Assembly (NCBI GenBank): GCA_003024785.1
Contig: PUQB01000095.1
Location: forward strand, 402,356 to 466,355
DNA: 64,000 bases
Reading direction: 5' to 3'
Source of the DNA: Selaginella tamariscina
Lineage: Eukaryota; Streptophyta; Lycopodiopsida; Selaginellales; Selaginellaceae
Made by a program: the position numbers and the translations under genes. This document shows positions 62,883 through 64,000 of this stretch, piece after piece (the stretch's first letter is position 1; every line of letters starts with the position of its first letter). The notes under the pieces were generated by a model, which saw only the letters and a list, made by a program, of their open reading frames with translations, was not told where the DNA came from and did no database searches.

Positions 62883-64000
62883 TGACGAGCTTTAATGTGG
62901 TTACATGGAATGTCAATGGGCTGGCAAACGATGGCATAGTGGGAGTGAAGCGACGAGCAAGGATAAGTCAACATTGCATGGGGGTTCGTAATATGGTGGA
63001 CGTGCTGTTAGTACAGGAGCACCATGTTGCAGCAGTTTATGTGGGGGAGGGGAGAGTGTTTTTCTTGACAGGGAAAACCTTCTGGAATCCAGCCACATGC
63101 CACACAGGGGGTACGTTGATTGGACTGGCACACCGTTGGTTTGGATTGATTGTCCGCGAAGTCGGGCACAATGTCTGGTGTTGGAGGTATGGGGTCGGCG
63201 AGTTGGGATCCTCAACATATATGCATGCAGTCAGAAGCGTATAGAACTATGGCAGAGACTCATACAGTGGATGCCGAATGATGTGGACGAGTGGATTATT
63301 GGAGGTGACTTCAATATGTTGGAAATGGAAGACGACTCATCAAACCCAATGGTGGCTCGGCACATATTGGATGCCAAGAGGACAGGATGAGCTGCAAGTA
63401 TGGAGGTTGTTGCGATTGCACTTTGGTATCACGGATGCTTATGGAATGGATGGGTACGTACCTCATAATCCCCGATTTACTTGGTCAGGTGGCTTGCCGG
63501 GAGGCAGGACAATCAGTAAACGGTTGGATCGAGTGTACCTTTCGGGATGGTTTCTAGAACGGAGTGGATGCCAAACCCGCTGGCAGGGGTTTGGAGTGTC
63601 AGATCATGCCCCAGTCTCAGTATGCGTGAAGGTCTCAGATCAGCCAGCAGCACAACGTAGGCCAGCAGCTATCACTCGGAGCTTATACGAGATCGGATAT
63701 CATGAGCCATCTGGAACAAGAATGGAATGGGAGACAAGATGCAGGTGAAGAGCTTAGCAGCATACCTGGAATATGTGTCGCAATATTGTAGAGAGGTTCA
63801 GAAGCAGCGGCACCAACGGGTGTTTACCAGGATACGAGCGGTTCGCGAGAGCTTAGTTGCAAGTGAACGATTGTTGGAGCACTATCCCGGACACCCATGG
63901 TTGACTGCTCGTCAAGCAGCATTGACACACCATCTAGAACAGTTGGAGGGGAAAAGGCAATGGACTGTCATCGTCTTAGGGATCTGCGTTGGTACATGAA
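62883..64000 (+). pseudogene. LINE ORF2, apurinic/apyrimidinic-type endonuclease domain (partial, broken)
   Basis: The endonuclease of L1-type ORF2 nicks the target DNA to prime reverse transcription. From the ATG at 62883 the classic motifs follow in order: VVTWNVNGLAND, VDVLLVQEHHV (metal-binding Glu), GILNIYACSQ, WIIGGDFNMLE (Asp and Asn), PRFTWSGGLPGGR, KRLDRVYLSG and GVSDHAPVSV (Asp and His). They lie in two alternating frames with switches near 63130 and 63390, so the copy is defective although every catalytic motif is present. The last 250 bases read as the charged linker before reverse transcriptase, which lies outside the window. Confidence 0.85.

Larger units (their letters stand above)
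59530..64000 (+). mobile_element. Endonuclease-type LINE (non-LTR retrotransposon), 3' part outside window
   Basis: From about 59530 composition changes sharply to GC-richer sequence, and the duplicated section A stops. A leader of about 520 bp without open frames (59530-60054) is followed by a first coding region with an RNase H domain (60055-60680), more coding sequence, a zinc-knuckle ORF1 region (61388-62345) and the start of ORF2 with an apurinic-type endonuclease (from 62883). Reverse transcriptase would follow beyond 64000. Frame changes and stops occur about every 300-500 bp, so this copy is dead, but its motifs remain readable. Because the 5' border coincides with a leader, the copy seems nearly full length at its 5' end. 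Confidence 0.75.

Noticed and set aside
62313-62937. Minus-strand ORFs of 146 and 184 codons opposite the LINE
   Set aside because: Shadows of the LINE coding region with Ser/Pro/Leu-rich composition and no motif.

Overview
The window is nuclear DNA of a land plant. Most of it is very AT-rich (by eye 25-30% G+C) and consists of transposon remains and large local duplications. The plant assignment rests on an F-box/LRR-type gene family, intron-bearing remains of two plant-type genes (aromatic amino acid decarboxylase and serine palmitoyltransferase subunit LCB1), a PIF/Harbinger transposon with a Myb/SANT-like ORF1, Copia and Ty3/gypsy fossils, and an endonuclease-type LINE. I cannot place it more finely than land plant with confidence.

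Layout. 1-3181: end of an LTR retrotransposon on the minus strand (leader, primer-binding site, LTR). 3182-3700: Copia RNase H fossil. 3885-20474: first copy of a segmental duplication. It contains a tRNA-Leu-bearing section A, a promoter section B, F-box pseudogene 1 and a downstream section C, and C is interrupted by two PIF/Harbinger elements (12001-16109 and 16144-18268). 20475-24965: Ty3/gypsy fossil on the minus strand. 24966-37310: second copy of the duplication with F-box pseudogene 2, interrupted by a solo LTR (26906-28639) of the same family as the left-edge LTR. 38275-45455: third copy (sections B, F-box pseudogene 3, C). 45460-46617: both-end-truncated decarboxylase pseudogene on the minus strand. 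46660-51110: LTR-retroelement debris containing a long inverted repeat. 52470-53370: an unidentified broken gene on the minus strand. 54150-56225: LCB1 pseudogene, cut off in mid-gene. 56230-59529: fourth, partial copy of the duplication (section A only). 59530-64000: GC-richer LINE running off the right edge.

No gene in the window reads as intact from a start to a stop that matches its relatives. The three F-box copies share promoter, start and poly(A) signal, but each has lost its frame. The longest surviving pieces are a 279-codon C-terminal ORF in copy 1 and a 259-codon ORF in copy 3. The region reads as a duplication-prone, gene-poor graveyard where an F-box gene family expanded by segmental duplication and decayed, while retroelements and DNA transposons inserted at datable junctions.

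The most unusual observation is in the LINE at the right end. An RNase HI-type domain with all four acidic catalytic positions lies in the first reading frame, upstream of the zinc-knuckle ORF1 region and the ORF2 endonuclease. In plant L1-like elements an RNase H is known at the C-terminus of ORF2. Second is a tandem array of about 92 bp in the Harbinger element, each unit carrying a strong hairpin.
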